A stretch of 64,000 nt of DNA from Oscheius onirici (Eukaryota > Nematoda > Chromadorea > Rhabditida > Rhabditidae), in assembly GCA_932521025.1 (NCBI GenBank), contig OW051470.1:5132501-5196500 (forward strand). The letters run 5' to 3'. This document shows positions 1 through 11,757 of this stretch, one piece after another. The position numbers were made by a program, and so were the translations under genes. The notes under the pieces are model-generated. The model ran no database searches. It saw only the letters and a program-made list of their open reading frames with translations, and was not told where the DNA came from. Each line of letters starts with the position of its first letter. The stretch's first letter is position 1.

Positions 1-181
1 AAAAATATAATACTCTCTTTGGCATGTGGAATTCTCTGCTGGAATAGTCTCTTTTTAGATGGACTGTGTGGATAGAATAAGAAAATCTTCTTTCTGCCAG
101 ACTTCATCTTCTCCCTGCTGTAAGTACTGACCTTCATCTGCCTCCAATGCGTCTTCGAAATCCAGAGACTGCTAAAACCTT

Positions 182-1991
182 CTAATTGCTCTCTCCCAAA
201 AGAAAAACTTCGAGGGAAGATGGTTCAGGATAGCTCTCCTGTCTGACACCACGTTGTTGGAACTTCTGTTGGAGTTCTTGTAAAACCTTCTCGATGTTCT
301 CGCTTTTGAGACGTTCCTCTTCGAGCATCCGAGTCGCCAAGCCCCGAACAATCTCTTCATCTCGAAGAGCACGCCGTTCTTCTTCCAGATCTCGCTCCAG
401 TTTGGCCTTTTCCTTTTCCAGACGAAACCGTTCCTCAGCTTCCGCTTCTGCTTCGCGTCCTATAAAATGATCTTTTTTGTGAAGCTCTTGGTAAAGCAGA
501 TCCCATTCTCCCACTTACCGTGAAACTTTGCTGCTCTTCTTCTGTCCGCCACTAGCAGTGTCTCTCGAGAACTGAAGCTGGCTGCTATTCGTAAAGCTAA
601 AATGTGTTTTCTAAAGATATTTTTTGGAGAGAACCTTGTTCCAATAGATTCATTCCGAAGGCATCAAGAGTCGCCAATTCGAGAAATTGTTTTCCATTAG
701 AGATTATACAAACATTGTGATCCGATTCCGAACGAAAAATCTAAAAATATTGTTTTCAAAGAGAATGTCCTCACTTTTATATCAGTCGAACCATCAATGG
801 GCATTTTCAGTTTTGGCTGAATCTGGTTTCCCTTCAGACTGTAGATCTGTATGCAGCCTGGTCCGACGCAGAAGTTGCATGTATGCAAAGAGTCGGTCTT
901 TCTCCATGGGCGACAAGACCGAGCCGTCTGGTTTCTTCGGTACAGGGTAAGACCCTTAAAGAATCTCATTGAACTCCGTTGAAAACTAGTTCTTTCGGCC
1001 GTCCGAAACACGTGTGTGTCATCTTTTGATGCATTGCCGGAGGCCCTTTTTCTTGTCTTTACACACACCGCTCTACGTTCGTCTCTTCATGAATGAAGGT
1101 TTTCCAAACTACGGTCGTCAGGGAGGGCGTGTAATCAAACAGCAGAAACTTTTCTTTTCTCTGCTTCTGGAACAGTCAGAGACTCGACCCCAGTGTCCAG
1201 CCACTAGCTCTTTCTGCATTCACACCTCGGCGGAAACGCAGAACAAACAAAACAAGCCGAGCCGATTGAACGGCAGCTTCTTGAGTCGAAATCGATGCCC
1301 TTTGGAAAAAAAACTCACTCTCAGAAGGATCTGTTCGACGTACCGGTCGAAGACAGCCTGAGCTGCCGCTTCTAGATCTTTCCTGTTACTGAATTGATTC
1401 TCGAGAAGACCGAGAAGTTCTCTAGAACAGACAAATAGTTTTGACGGAAAGAGCAGGAAACCTGAAAGAGACATTCTCGCCGTTGAAGGCTAGACGACGA
1501 GATGTCGAAGGATGACCAGAGAGACGATGAGTTTCTTCGATCAGGAACGTCGCCCTAAACAACTTGATGTCTCTTTGAGACGGAAATACATAAAAAACGA
1601 GACAAACAGACCGAGCAGACGACAGCCCAATTTCTCGACTGGATGAGGAAGAAAGAATTTCATAAACAAACAATGAGCCATTGATTTCATTAAACGGTGT
1701 CATTTGATAGAGCAAAGGAGACAGTCATTTTCACTTTTAAACAAAAATCTTGCAACTATGTTTCGACTATTCTCATAAATGATTGACCAATGGTCCACAT
1801 AAAAACGGAAATACATAAAAAATGAGACAAACAGACCGAGCAGACGACAGTCCAATTTCTCCCTCTGACAACCAGCAGAACACTCGAAAGAGTCTCTGAT
1901 ACAAAGGGTCCTGTGTCACATCTTCCATCCGCTGAAAGATTCTTTTCAATAGCTGAGGAAGAGGGTCAAGAGTTAAAGATGAAAAGCACAC
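182..1991 (-). CDS. SWAP70/DEF6-like protein, multi-exon, exon map incomplete
   Basis: Pieces read right to left on the minus strand match the order of the SWAP70/DEF6 family, Rho-family GTPase regulators that bind F-actin and phosphoinositides. A helical N-terminal part contains LFRVFCWLSE (about 1890-1860). A helix ending AVFDRYVEQILLR (about 1420-1330) corresponds to the segment just before the PH domain. The PH region (about 1300-900) is poorly resolved. A highly charged coiled coil (about 460-200) contains LRDEEIVRGLATRMLEEE, the most diagnostic match, and ends at a stop at 182. A donor GTAAGT near 520 and acceptor TTTATAG near 463 delimit the last intron. The true start is not located. 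A tandem duplication (1583-2302) copies part of the N-terminal region, so the gene may have duplicated exons or be damaged. The coiled-coil call is good; the complete model is not. Confidence 0.6.
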
Positions 1992-2302
1992 AAGTCGCCG
2001 CGGCGGCTGTCTAGTAGTAAAGCTGAGCCAAATTAGACTCGTCGCAGTACGAAATCAATCGTTCGGAAACATTGCAGTTTTCCTTTTGTCCTACTTTTAT
2101 TGTGACTTGTTGAAGAATCACTAACACCACGTGCTCGAGAAGTGACTGGATGAGGAAGAAAGAATTTCATAAACAAACAATGAGCCATTGATTTCATTAA
2201 ACGGTGTCATTTGATAGAGCAAAGGAGACAGTCATTTTCACTTTTAAACAACAATCTTGCAACTATGTTTCGACTATTCTCATAAACGATTGACCAATGG
2301 TC
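1583..2302. repeat. Tandem duplication inside the SWAP70-like gene
   Basis: Two blocks occur twice in the same orientation. Block X is at about 1583-1640 and 1805-1861. Block Y is at about 1637-1800 and 2139-2302 and includes the string TGAGCCATTGATTTCATTAA in both copies. Copies are nearly identical, with a few substitutions. The left unit is X-Y. The right unit is X-Z-Y, where Z (about 1862-2138) carries the CWL-containing exon and has no counterpart in the left unit. This fits a recent local duplication followed by an internal deletion or a duplication with unequal ends. Confidence 0.85.
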
Positions 2303-2592
2303 CAAACTGAGTCACAAAGGGGAACTGACGTTTTTGGAATAGGAAAAATGAGTGGACCAGCTGTCGACACGACTAAAAGCGTTTCGCATGTGTAGTTTTT
2401 CAACATTTGGCGGATCCTGCAATCGAAGGACAGCTGACGCCCATTGACGGAATGAGACGAGACAAGAGAGCCAAAAAGTTTGTTCAGAGTTGACGCAGCC
2501 GTGAAGGAGGCGGAGTCTTCGCCATTCAACACCCGAATATTTACTAAGACAGTCTCTGCCGAACACGGAGACAGAAGGCTAAGAGTACACAT
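2263..2592 (-). CDS. Hypothetical open frame downstream of SLX4
   Basis: An open frame of 109 codons starts 44 bp downstream of the SLX4 stop on the same strand. It reads as a plausible globular protein, with hydrophobic runs such as ETLLVVSTAGPLIF, and no family was recognised. Its last ~40 bp overlap the right copy of the duplicated block Y, so the C-terminal residues may not belong to a real protein. It could be a small downstream cistron, a 5' part of the SWAP70-like transcript, or a chance frame. No splice acceptor was clearly identified before its ATG. Confidence 0.3.
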   Translation of the reverse strand: MCTLSLLSPCSAETVLVNIRVLNGEDSASFTAASTLNKLFGSLVSSHSVNGRQLSFDCRIRQMLKNYTCETLLVVSTAGPLIFPIPKTSVPLCDSVWTIGQSFMRIVET

Positions 2593-2636
2593 GACGGATG
2601 TATAATGACGGAAAAATACAGAAAAAAAGATGTAAT

Positions 2637-5600
2637 CTATTTTCGGCGCTTCGCACCTCCTCCGCGTCCTCTCGAGTTTACAGGTAGAGAGAAGGTCGCT
2701 CCAAGACGATCCAAAATGAAAGCCAGTGCTTTCTTCGGAATACTACAAACTGGATCATCCGCCTTGCTCATCTTTGTGTGAAGTTCTTCCTAAAAACCGA
2801 TTGTAAGTAAGAGGAAAGAAGAATCAACCAGAAGAACGGGATGGAGACCGAGCATGTGATTGCAAAGATGTTCATTTTCTGGCTTACGCAGCCAAGCGAG
2901 AAATACTTTTTGCATCTCTTCCATGTTCTGAAATTATCATTGTTCATGAATGAATCCAATAAAACTTTGGGCAAAGAAGCTGGGTCGTCCAGAATTGTCT
3001 CTTCTGCTGGCTCGTCTACATCGGAGTTCAGCGTCTTGTTTCCCAGCTCATCGTTTTCTAGGACAATATTGTCACAATAAAATATTCTAAAACTACCACT
3101 AGTTGGTGAAGTATCAGCCGATTGAACTGGCGGAGGAGATGACTTTGTCGGAGTGACCGGATCTATCGGAGGATTGAGGAGTGGCTTGCGTGGAATCTTT
3201 CGTCTCAGTTCATCCTCCTCTTCTTCTTTTACACCAGGTATGTTGCGAGTCAAAGGACGAATCGTCGGCGTAGAAGGATCGATTTCTAAATAAATGTTAG
3301 CAAAAATGACAATCGTTTTTTATATGAAAAAATTACCAGGATGAACTGAATTGTAGATCTGGGTGAGTATTGCGACAGCACGTTTTCGTACCATAGGACG
3401 AAGACCATTTGTAGCTAGCTCAATTTTGAGACGAGCATCATCCATGGCTTCGTAGTTCGGCATCGGTGTAATAGCCGTCGTTTTCAGAATTTTTACATTC
3501 GAGCCGAATCGGTAAACACAAACTTCTCGGAGAAAACATATAAAAGCTACTTTAGTTTCTTGTTGGCCGGCGGCTGATTCGGTGTGGAAGTGGCGAGCGG
3601 ATCAGAGGCGATACGAGCGCTCAAAAGATCGTGTCGTCCGGGCTTATTGACTGGAGGGGTCTAAAAGTGAACATATTGTCTACAGAAAGACTTAAATTCT
3701 TACAATGACGACAAGACCAGGACTTGTATCGAAAGAATCAATTTCCATCGGTTTAGAAGGGGTCTAAACTGAACTTGGAAAAATATGTCACCAAACTTAC
3801 AATTTTCTGAGAACGATGACGACTGCTCTTCGGAGTTCCATTCGGGATATCGGACGTGGATGCTGATCGTTGGAAAGAAATGGAGCATTTTGGATGTTCC
3901 ATCGGTGATTCAATCGATTGATACGCGTCCACCTGATCCCAATCTTCGTAGGGTAAGGGTTCTTCGAATGGATATTCGAATGTGAGTTCTTGAGGCGCTT
4001 CTTTCTGTTCTTCGACAGAACGTCGTGTATTTTCACACTTCTGACCACTGCTGGTGTTCATACTGATGTAAAACGGTGTCATATGCCAAGGTTGAGCCGT
4101 CGCATCATGTTCTGACAGAGAATCATTTTCGGGAGTTACATCGAAGACATCTGGACTTTGTGGGACGGCTTCTTCTGCAACTTCGTCGTGAACAGTTCCA
4201 TTGATCTAAAGAAAGATTTGTGAACACAAATAAACTTGTACATACCGATACAGTGTGTTGCTCGGAAGGAGGAGCTTCTTCGATGATCATACATTCGTTC
4301 GTAATATTTGCTTCAGGGTAATCGAATGTGGTGCTTATATTAATTCCTTGCATCGGATCTTCTCCATCAATCACATTCTAAAATAATCAATGTTTATTAA
4401 CAAAACCCGTACTGTTCCGTCCAAGACGCCACAAATGGTATCTTCATCTCGTTTCATGAAGCTAGTCTCATTTTCGTCCGTTCTGTTCAGAATAGATTCG
4501 ACCATGTCCAGTGGACCGACAATACTCTAAATGAGACATATTTCAACACAAACAAATTCACTATACAGCGTTTGCTTCGTTGTTCTCAGTGAATTCGGAG
4601 AATCTGGAAACGATTGGATCTGGCAGCTTTTCGCGGCTCTTTAGATGACTACGAAAGCTGAGAAGAGTGTCAGGGCCGTATTTCTGAGCCAACGCTACAA
4701 TGGCATCTTCTTGTCCAGGCGACCATTCAATTCTACCAGTATAGACAAATCGCAGCCATGCAGTGACAATCTGAAAAGGGAAGAAGATGAATTTTAATGC
4801 AAGGCAAACCTCTTTAGGTTCTTCCACTCTAATTGTGTTTTCTTTTGTCACAAAATTCCTTGTTCTAGCCATTATGATTACTCTGTGAACAGGAATTACT
4901 CCGTCACTGCAGGTGATATGTATATCGGCTCCCAAACTGCGATCGAACAGGGAAGAAAAGTCGTCGGCCAGCCGCTCATAGAGATTGGTCTAATTTAACG
5001 AGTTTCGTTATGAAAAGAAGATCCAAGTACTTTTTCAGCAAGACGGCGTTGGAATAAGGCTTGCGAGTCTGTACGCGGAGTGAAAAAGCCGTCATCTACC
5101 GCCGAACAAGGCTGCTTCGATTTGAAAGCACCCAAAAACCTGCTATGAATTGCGGATAGCACCTGAAATGGTGCTTCGAAACTATTCGAAAATCCACACA
5201 CTACGAACCTGACATTGACAGCTTCTGGGCGCAAATTCTACCACAGCAAATGACTTTGGCCGTTTTCTTCGTTTTTCATTTTGATCAGCAACTCTGAACT
5301 GATAATATACATTTATTTTTTGCGGAAATTACCTGGTGAACTGAGGTGTGCTCTCTCTGAACTCTTGCAGTGAACTTGAGATGGATGGAGTGTCGCTGCT
5401 CATCGAGCCTAACTTTATTGATTGATTACTTCTGCTACGGTTAGTATGCCGCTTGGAATCGAGGTTCAACGGAGGTGCTGCTCTAAAAATGAGATACGAA
5501 GTTGAAAGAAAAACAAACTCTGATTGGTTGGTACGAGTAGTTTTTGAAGTTTTCTTCTTCTCTGACATTATTCGCAGAAGAGCGTTACCAGAGACGGGCT

Positions 5601-5968
5601 GATTTTTAGAGCACGATTTGAAATGAGCGATTCTCTCTGGTCCCGCAGGAAAGGGCTTCATACATACAGGACAATCCATCATTTCGGTTTTTGTTGGAGC
5701 GAAATTGGATAGACGAGATGTGAGGTGGATGCTTCCGTCCGTATCTACAACGAAACACTAACATGCAAATATGTCTTTCAAATTACCTTTCTTGGTTGTC
5801 GAAAATAAAGGTTTGTCCAAAATTTCGTCTTTTTTCGGGTCCGCCGATGGAAGGAATTTTGGTGGTCTTCTGAAAATAAATCTTACATAAGAAACGGATT
5901 TCTTACTTTGGTGCGAGTGTGGCATCTTTTCGACTTTTTTCGGATAAACCGAGCTCGTCGTCGGCCAT
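2637..5968 (-). CDS. SLX4: SLX4-type structure-specific endonuclease scaffold
   Basis: SLX4 is a nuclear scaffold that docks SLX1 and other nucleases on Holliday junctions and interstrand crosslinks (HIM-18 in C. elegans). The start at 5968 (MADDELGLSEKSRK) is 6 nt after an acceptor-like GGGTTTCAG. A UBZ4-like zinc finger has CPVCMKPF and HFKSC (about 5675-5605). A BTB domain with VIPVHRVIIMAR lies at about 4935-4600. A SAP-like segment has TPMPNYEAMDDARLKIEL followed by NGLRP (about 3470-3390). The C-terminal SLX1-binding-type domain has SIPKKALAFILDRLGATF and ends in a basic tail RGGGAKRRK (2640-2720). This domain order is specific to SLX4. Introns are about 37-55 bp. Only one UBZ4 finger was seen, whereas vertebrate SLX4 has two. 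It is divergent from the gene starting at 6718. Confidence 0.9.
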
Positions 5969-6140
5969 TTTTCCCTGAAACCCTTTTGAATTTCTTGAAG
6001 AAAAGAGACAAACAAGAGATGAAAACTGCAGGATTCGGAACAATCTCGCGCCTTGCTGTAAATTAAAATTTCACGACAGAGGGTCTCGAAGTCCTTTCTA
6101 CCGTAAGCTCGTACTTAACATAGGAGGAAACGCCAGAAAC

Positions 6141-6404
6141 GGGGTTAGGGACTTTTCTTAGAAAAATTACAGCATAATTCGTGTCGAGACCCATCCACTT
6201 AAATCTTATTTTTGCATTTTTCAGCGTGTTCCACTCATTTTCTTAATTTTTAGTTATGTTCAATCGACTCAGCGTGAAAAACTACACCAGAAACGTATGA
6301 CGAAGCGTCAAAAATATGCAAAAACAGCCGAAAAATTGATTCACGAAAAATTCGTTCTAGAAAATTCTAGAACAATTTTTTTTCTAAGAAAAGTCTCTAA
6401 CCCC
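6141..6404. mobile_element. MITE-like element, 264 bp, with target-site duplication
   Basis: The ends are inverted repeats: GGGGTTAGGGACTTTTCTTA at 6141 and, read from the right end at 6404 on the other strand, GGGGTTAGAGACTTTTCTTA. About 25 of 26 bases match. AGAAAC flanks both sides (6135-6140 and 6405-6410), or CAGAAAC if the shared C is counted, consistent with a 6-7 bp target-site duplication. The interior has no coding capacity and contains a small palindrome TTCTAGAAAATTCTAGAA near 6355-6373. It sits between the divergent starts of SLX4 (5968) and the coiled-coil gene (6718), so it probably occupies a shared promoter. It is non-autonomous; no transposase of this type is in the window. 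Confidence 0.85.
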
Positions 6405-6717
6405 AGAAACACCTTTTTCATTCCTGAAGTTTTTTTTCTTCTTGTTTTCACATGACTTTTTTGCCTTTTGTTTGCTCAAACCCAAAAAAATAACGTATTC
6501 TTTACTTCCAAACTATTGTATCCTGGGCCAGGATACCTGGCTGAAAATTTGTGGAGAATGTCGAAAAATATTATGATATTTTAAAACCACAGCTGAGAAT
6601 GTACGTAGAAGTGCGTAGTGGCAGCAGTAGGTATATCTCAATCTTGTTTTTCCACATTGAACTTGTCATAAATACATGTACGCAAAAAAACTTTCAGCTG
6701 CACCAGGGCAAAAAAAA

Positions 6718-8759
6718 ATGTCCCTGTCAACGGTGAAACTGGAGGAAGTCGGGTACCTTATATCGAATATTCGCGACCAACTCAACAAGGCCACTTCTGA
6801 ACTAGAAACAGTTAGCTCGTTTTCGTGCATAGCAAGTCTTTCAGACAAAGAAGCTTGCATCTCAAGCAGCCCACGAGAACACCATCCTAAGACACAACAT
6901 CGAGGCATTAAATGTAAGTTTTCCTGTTATTATGCGTGTGCTACAACCGTTTTTAGGTCAGAGTTATGCAGGGAGAAGAGTACAAGAAACGATGGGAACA
7001 AACGTATGATCTGATGGAGCAAGTTGTGAATAAAAAGAAGCATGCCGAAGCGACATATCTCCTTTTCCTGCGCATGTGCACGGAACGCGGAACGGAGTAT
7101 GCCCTTCTGAGTCGCGTATCGTAAATCTCCTTTAGGATTTTAAAGTGGAAAACGGAGTCGGAACGTCATAAAAATGGCAAGGAATACTTTGAAAAGGTTG
7201 CGAAGCAAAACAGAAGGCACATTCCAAACATGCTAAAGCTCATTGATGATCTCGGTACGTATTTTTATCCAAATTGTTGCACCAATCTTATCATTTTTTT
7301 AGCACTTGAAGCCGGCCACATATTATCTCTCAATATCAAAAGACGTATCGAGCATTTCGCAAAACAAGACCTGAGGAGGCAACTTCTCGAAACTTCAAAC
7401 AGCGACGACGGTATTTGTTTTTTCGACGCTAACCTTGAAATTTTGCTTTAGAAATGGCCGACCAAGTGGAAAAAATTGTAACTGGCGCAGTCCGAGTCCC
7501 CAAAACAACAAGAGCTGTAACAGTCGATGTACGGTTGAGCAAAGAAAAAGGACGAGGACAAAAGCGATATTCGCTGGAAGAGACGGAAAAACTCTACAAA
7601 CAAAGGCTTGACAACAAGTTGAGCAACAACAACAGTCAACCTTTGTCAGAGGTCATCGGTGGACATAGGTCAGTGGTTTCTTAGCTTGAAAAATCGTAAC
7701 TACAATTTCAGAACAATTCATGGAATCAAAGGTCCCACTGTTCGACAACAGCAGATCGAAATGCTAAATGTGAAAGAGCGCGTTGCTCGCATGAAGGAGA
7801 ATGAGGTTATCAAAGAAGAACATCCTGAGGCCGAGCGTTTTCCATCCCCAGAGAGGAAGAAATGGAGATTCGAAGACGACTTCGAATTATCTCCTTCACC
7901 TCTCAGATCGCTCTCACCCATTGGCGGCCCTAAGCCTTTCGAAAATGAGCTTGAAGTTGATATTCCAGGAGAACATGAGGTAGTTCTCAGTTATCTATTT
8001 TTCTAGCAATGTTTTAAGGTTGTTCCTTCGCCAAGCCCCTCGGATCCTGGCTTCGAAAAGAAAGCTACCCGCCCTCCGACCGAGGATAGTTGTCCGTTAG
8101 CACAAATTCCGCCGCCCACTGTTACAAGTTAGTTCATCCTTCTTTTGTTTCAATCGGTTACTTTCAGTAAACGACAAGCTATCTACCAAAATCATTCCAA
8201 CTGAAAAGATGCAAACTGATGGTCCGTACAACGGTGGTTGGAATGCCGAAGAAATAAAATCTGCTCTGCAATCGGCCAAGAATCCTGCCCAAGAACTATG
8301 CCAGCGTCTAGCATCTATAATCAGGATTTTGAAAATCAGCAAAGAGCCACAGACAGTCAGAGGTGGGATCACTTTGTTTTTTCAACAACTCTTCTTCTTT
8401 CAGGCAGTATTTTCGATGTTTCTGCCCAGCCGGTAAACATTGATGTTGAGTCAGTGGCGAGCACTGAAAATCTCTCAAAAAGAGTCGTCGAAAACGCACT
8501 CGTGCGGCTCCTTGCCAAAAAGGCTGTCGGAATAGATGTATTTTCGGAAATACGTACTGTACTCGTAGGCTGCATCGAAAGAGAAAGTTTTTATAGTTTC
8601 GGAGTAGAAATAACTTTTTAGGCTTGCACAATCATGAATTTTCTACAACGACAAGATGCAATGACTGAATCGTCCACCAAATTACAAGACAGTCTTACGA
8701 CATTCCTTCGCGCCTTCCAGCGATTCACCCAGTTTACCTTTCCTGTTTATAACCTTTAG
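6718..8759 (+). CDS. Unrecognised coiled-coil protein, first gene of a putative operon
   Basis: The model begins MSLSTVKLEEVGYLISNI, 20 nt after the acceptor-like CTTTCAG, and ends at TAG 8757-8759 (FTFPVYNL). The N-terminal third is a charged coiled coil (TKKLASQAAHENTILRHNI; later EYKKRWEQTYDLMEQVV). The middle is basic, then proline/serine rich (FELSPSPLRSLSPIGG, about 7880-7930). The C-terminal part is helical (LSKRVVENALVRLLAKKAVG). Introns are very short: about 43 bp at 6914-6956 and 45 bp starting GTATGC at about 7097. I did not recognise the family. A role in nuclear or centrosomal scaffolding would be a guess. It is followed on the same strand by kanadaptin after about 300 bp and then THOC2, which suggests co-transcription. 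Confidence 0.75.
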
Positions 8760-9057
8760 TTGTTTGATGTTCAGATATCGATAAATATTTTGTAGTTTAC
8801 AGCGTTTTACGCCTTCTCTTAGGAAATATCCAGACATTTCTTGTTTTCGTTTGGCCTGGCCGTTATATCTAGTCAAATCGTTTGAATTGGTGCCGAGACA
8901 GTTTTTCTATCCATTAGTCTTGAACTCTTGGCGTTTCAAGTGCCTTGACGGGAATTTGCGTACCTGCTTTTATAACTATTTTTTTCTTCGAAAACTTCCT
9001 TGTAATTCTTACCATTTTTATCTTTTAATAAATTTTTCAATCGAAATGTTTAGAAGA

Positions 9058-11597
9058 ATGAATAACGACGAAGGAAGTTTCAAAGCACCTCCGTTACCCA
9101 TGGTCAAGCCGAAGGGCACAACGCCAAAAATTGAACAGAAACTAGAAGAAAAGGCGGAGGAGCTCGAAAAAATTGCAGAGGTACCTTTTCGTCTATTAAC
9201 TTCCCTAATAAAGGTTTTAGATGGCCCCACAGCCGAATTTGCCTCTAGAATACACTCCGCCCAGCTGGGCTTGTGAGCCAGCTCCCGGACTCTGTGAAGA
9301 GTACAAATTTGAGGTTTGTCAGTCCAATATTGCAAAATATTTTTGAATTTACAGATTCTGAAAAACGGAACTGTCGTCAATGTACAAGACTTTGAAAAAC
9401 GGAATCACAACCCGACTTTTTTAGTTATTGGAAGACTTCCAAACTGTGATGTGGTCATGGGTAGTTTCTCTCGTTTTTATCGTATTTTTCATATATTCAG
9501 AGCATCCATCGATCTCCCGTTATCACTGTATTCTTCAATATGGCGATGACAAAATAGACAAAAAGGGAAAAGGATGGTTCATCTACGACATGGTTTTTCC
9601 TGTGTTTTTGTTCACTAAATGTTTCATTTGAAGGGAAGTACTCATGGAACTAAAATGAACAAAAACCGCGTTCCTCCGAAACAATTCATCCGTCTTCAAG
9701 TTGGTTTCGTTCTCCAGTTTGGAAGTGAGCGAAACGTCATTTTTCATCTTGACAATGTGTTCAGATAGCACGCGAATCTGCAGTCTGCTTGGACCAGCTG
9801 AGGACTCAGACCCCGAATGGGACATTAGTCCAACCGAAATGAAAGAAAAAATGAAAAAGAAGGCGAGGGAGGCGAAGTTAGCAATAGCTGCGAAAAAGGA
9901 GTTCGAGGAAGAGAAAGAGCGCGAAAAAGAAGACGAAGGAATCAACTGGGGCATGGATTACGGCGAAGGAGACGACGGCGGAGCGGTAGTTGTTCTTTTT
10001 TAGTTAAAAAATATCTTGTTCAGTATGATTTTGATGGTGAAGCAGACGGAGAAGCATATTACAATACCGACCCGAAAAAGGCCCTGACCAAATTCTTCGA
10101 ACGTGTCGGTTTTGAGATGAATTTCACGTATACAGAAAGTGGCGCTGGACACAATCACAAATGGATCTGTTCAATCGAGTGAGTCTTTTCCCTCTTCGCA
10201 CATCTTTCCTTTAATCGTAAGAGGTTTTTGGTCATTCCGATGTTCCAGATTACCAGTTGAAATTGATGGTGTGGATCGTGCTTGTACCGCCTCGGCCACA
10301 GTTAGCACTTCCAAAAAAGACGCGACCATGCAATGTGCTCTGGAAGCTTGTCGTATTCTCGATCGTCACGGAGCTCTTCGAGGAGGAAGTTCTCGTCTTC
10401 GGATAAAGAAGAAAAATTTGGAAGATAACGACTATTACGATGAAGACGACGATCTTTTCTTCGATCGAACTGGTCAGCTAGAAACACAGAGAGACAGGAG
10501 AAAGCAGTGGACTCTTGTAAGGTTTTCTGTTTATTTGAGGAATGCGCAGAAATTTGCAGAAAGCCATGGGACAAGCGACTGAAGAAAGAGACACTTACGA
10601 AACACTGACGATCAAACTGAACACGACGAGAGGGCAGATGGCCGAGGTACAGAAGGAATTGGATGAGCTGGGATCCAATAAACAAGCCGGACAGGCAGCC
10701 GATGTGGACGAGTACGTGAATCAACTTGCCAAGGGAAAAATTACTGTCAAGGACGATATGCAGGTTTTTGCTGCTCTCAGCCCATCTAATTTCCCGAAAA
10801 TTTCAGACGAAAATCCACAAATCTACTTTGAGACAGAAACTAGTTCAACTGACTCACGAAGCTCAGACGCTCGAAAAGTTGTGCAAAATTACGAAACCTG
10901 TTCAACTACCAGATCTGAAAGCTGCAGGAACATCATCAGAAAGTCTTTTATATTGCTTTTTTTTCGTAAATTAGTTATTTAGGCGCCAATAAACAGGCAT
11001 TTCTTCGGAAAATGATGAAATTTAGCAATGTTAAAAAAGAGCTGGCTGGAGCTAACGCTGTTGTGGAGCAGACGAAATCTGTGGAGGAATCAAAAAAGGA
11101 TGTTTCAGCTGAAGAGGAAACACGCCAACAACAACCGGAATCTTTGATTGAGCCAACCGACTCGAAGGATGTTTTGAAGAAAATTGAAGACCCAACTCCA
11201 GGTGATTTTCACCTTTATCACAAAAGTCGAGTTTTAGAGCAACTCAAACCGACGACATCATTTGAAGCTTTGGAAAATTTGTCGAAGGAGGGTGTGGCTG
11301 AACAAACGAGTGAGATTGTGTTAAAGGAAGTGATGGCGGAGGATTCCCAGGAGCGAAAACGACCGTTAGAAGAACACGAGGGGGAAGCTGAAAAGAGTCA
11401 CAAAAAGAGAAAACCGAGAATCAGAAAAGATAAATGGGATGAGTACGGAGCTGGGTGAGTTTTCTTCTCATTTAAAAGAATAACATTTTTCCAGTTGTGA
11501 TACGAAGGACGAGCAGTACGCTACTTGGATGCCTCCAGACAACCAAAGTGGAGACGGAACTACTGCCCTCAACGCCAAATTCGCCGGTCGTTATTGA
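9058..11597 (+). CDS. SLC4A1AP: Kanadaptin (SLC4A1AP), FHA and dsRBD-like domains
   Basis: Kanadaptin is a mainly nuclear FHA protein first described as an anion-exchanger adaptor and also linked to mRNA processing. The second coding exon has YTPPSWACEPAPGLCEEY. An FHA domain follows with GRLPNCDVVM, HPSISRYHCILQY and GSTHGTKMN (about 9360-9760). A lysine/glutamate-rich helix comes next, then a dsRBD-like domain (KKALTKFFERVGFEMNF; about 10075-10370), a coiled coil, an acidic/basic tail, and the family's C-terminal signature YATWMPPDNQSGDG just before the stop at 11597. I chose ATG 9058 because it follows ATGTTTAG, a likely acceptor, by 4 nt; in-frame ATG 9046 is the alternative. Introns are about 40-50 bp. 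The next same-strand gene starts 160 bp later. Confidence 0.93.
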
Positions 11598-11757
11598 TAT
11601 CAAGTGTTGCATTTTCTCTTCCCTTTCTGTCATTTACCGTATAAATTAAACCCGTGATTCATACATTTTTTATTGTTCACATTTCGGTTGTTTCCCAATG
11701 TTGCCATTTCGGTTGTTTCCCATTGTTATGATTCAAATGCTTTCATTTCATTTTCAG

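Noticed and set aside
6141-6150. Telomere-like GGGGTTAGGG
   Set aside because: It occurs once and is explained as the terminal inverted repeat of the MITE; there is no tandem TTAGGG array.
7098-7150. 15 or 20 bp ultra-short intron (GTAAATCTCCTTTAG)
   Set aside because: A 45 bp intron starting GTATGC and using the same acceptor preserves the frame and matches the local intron size.
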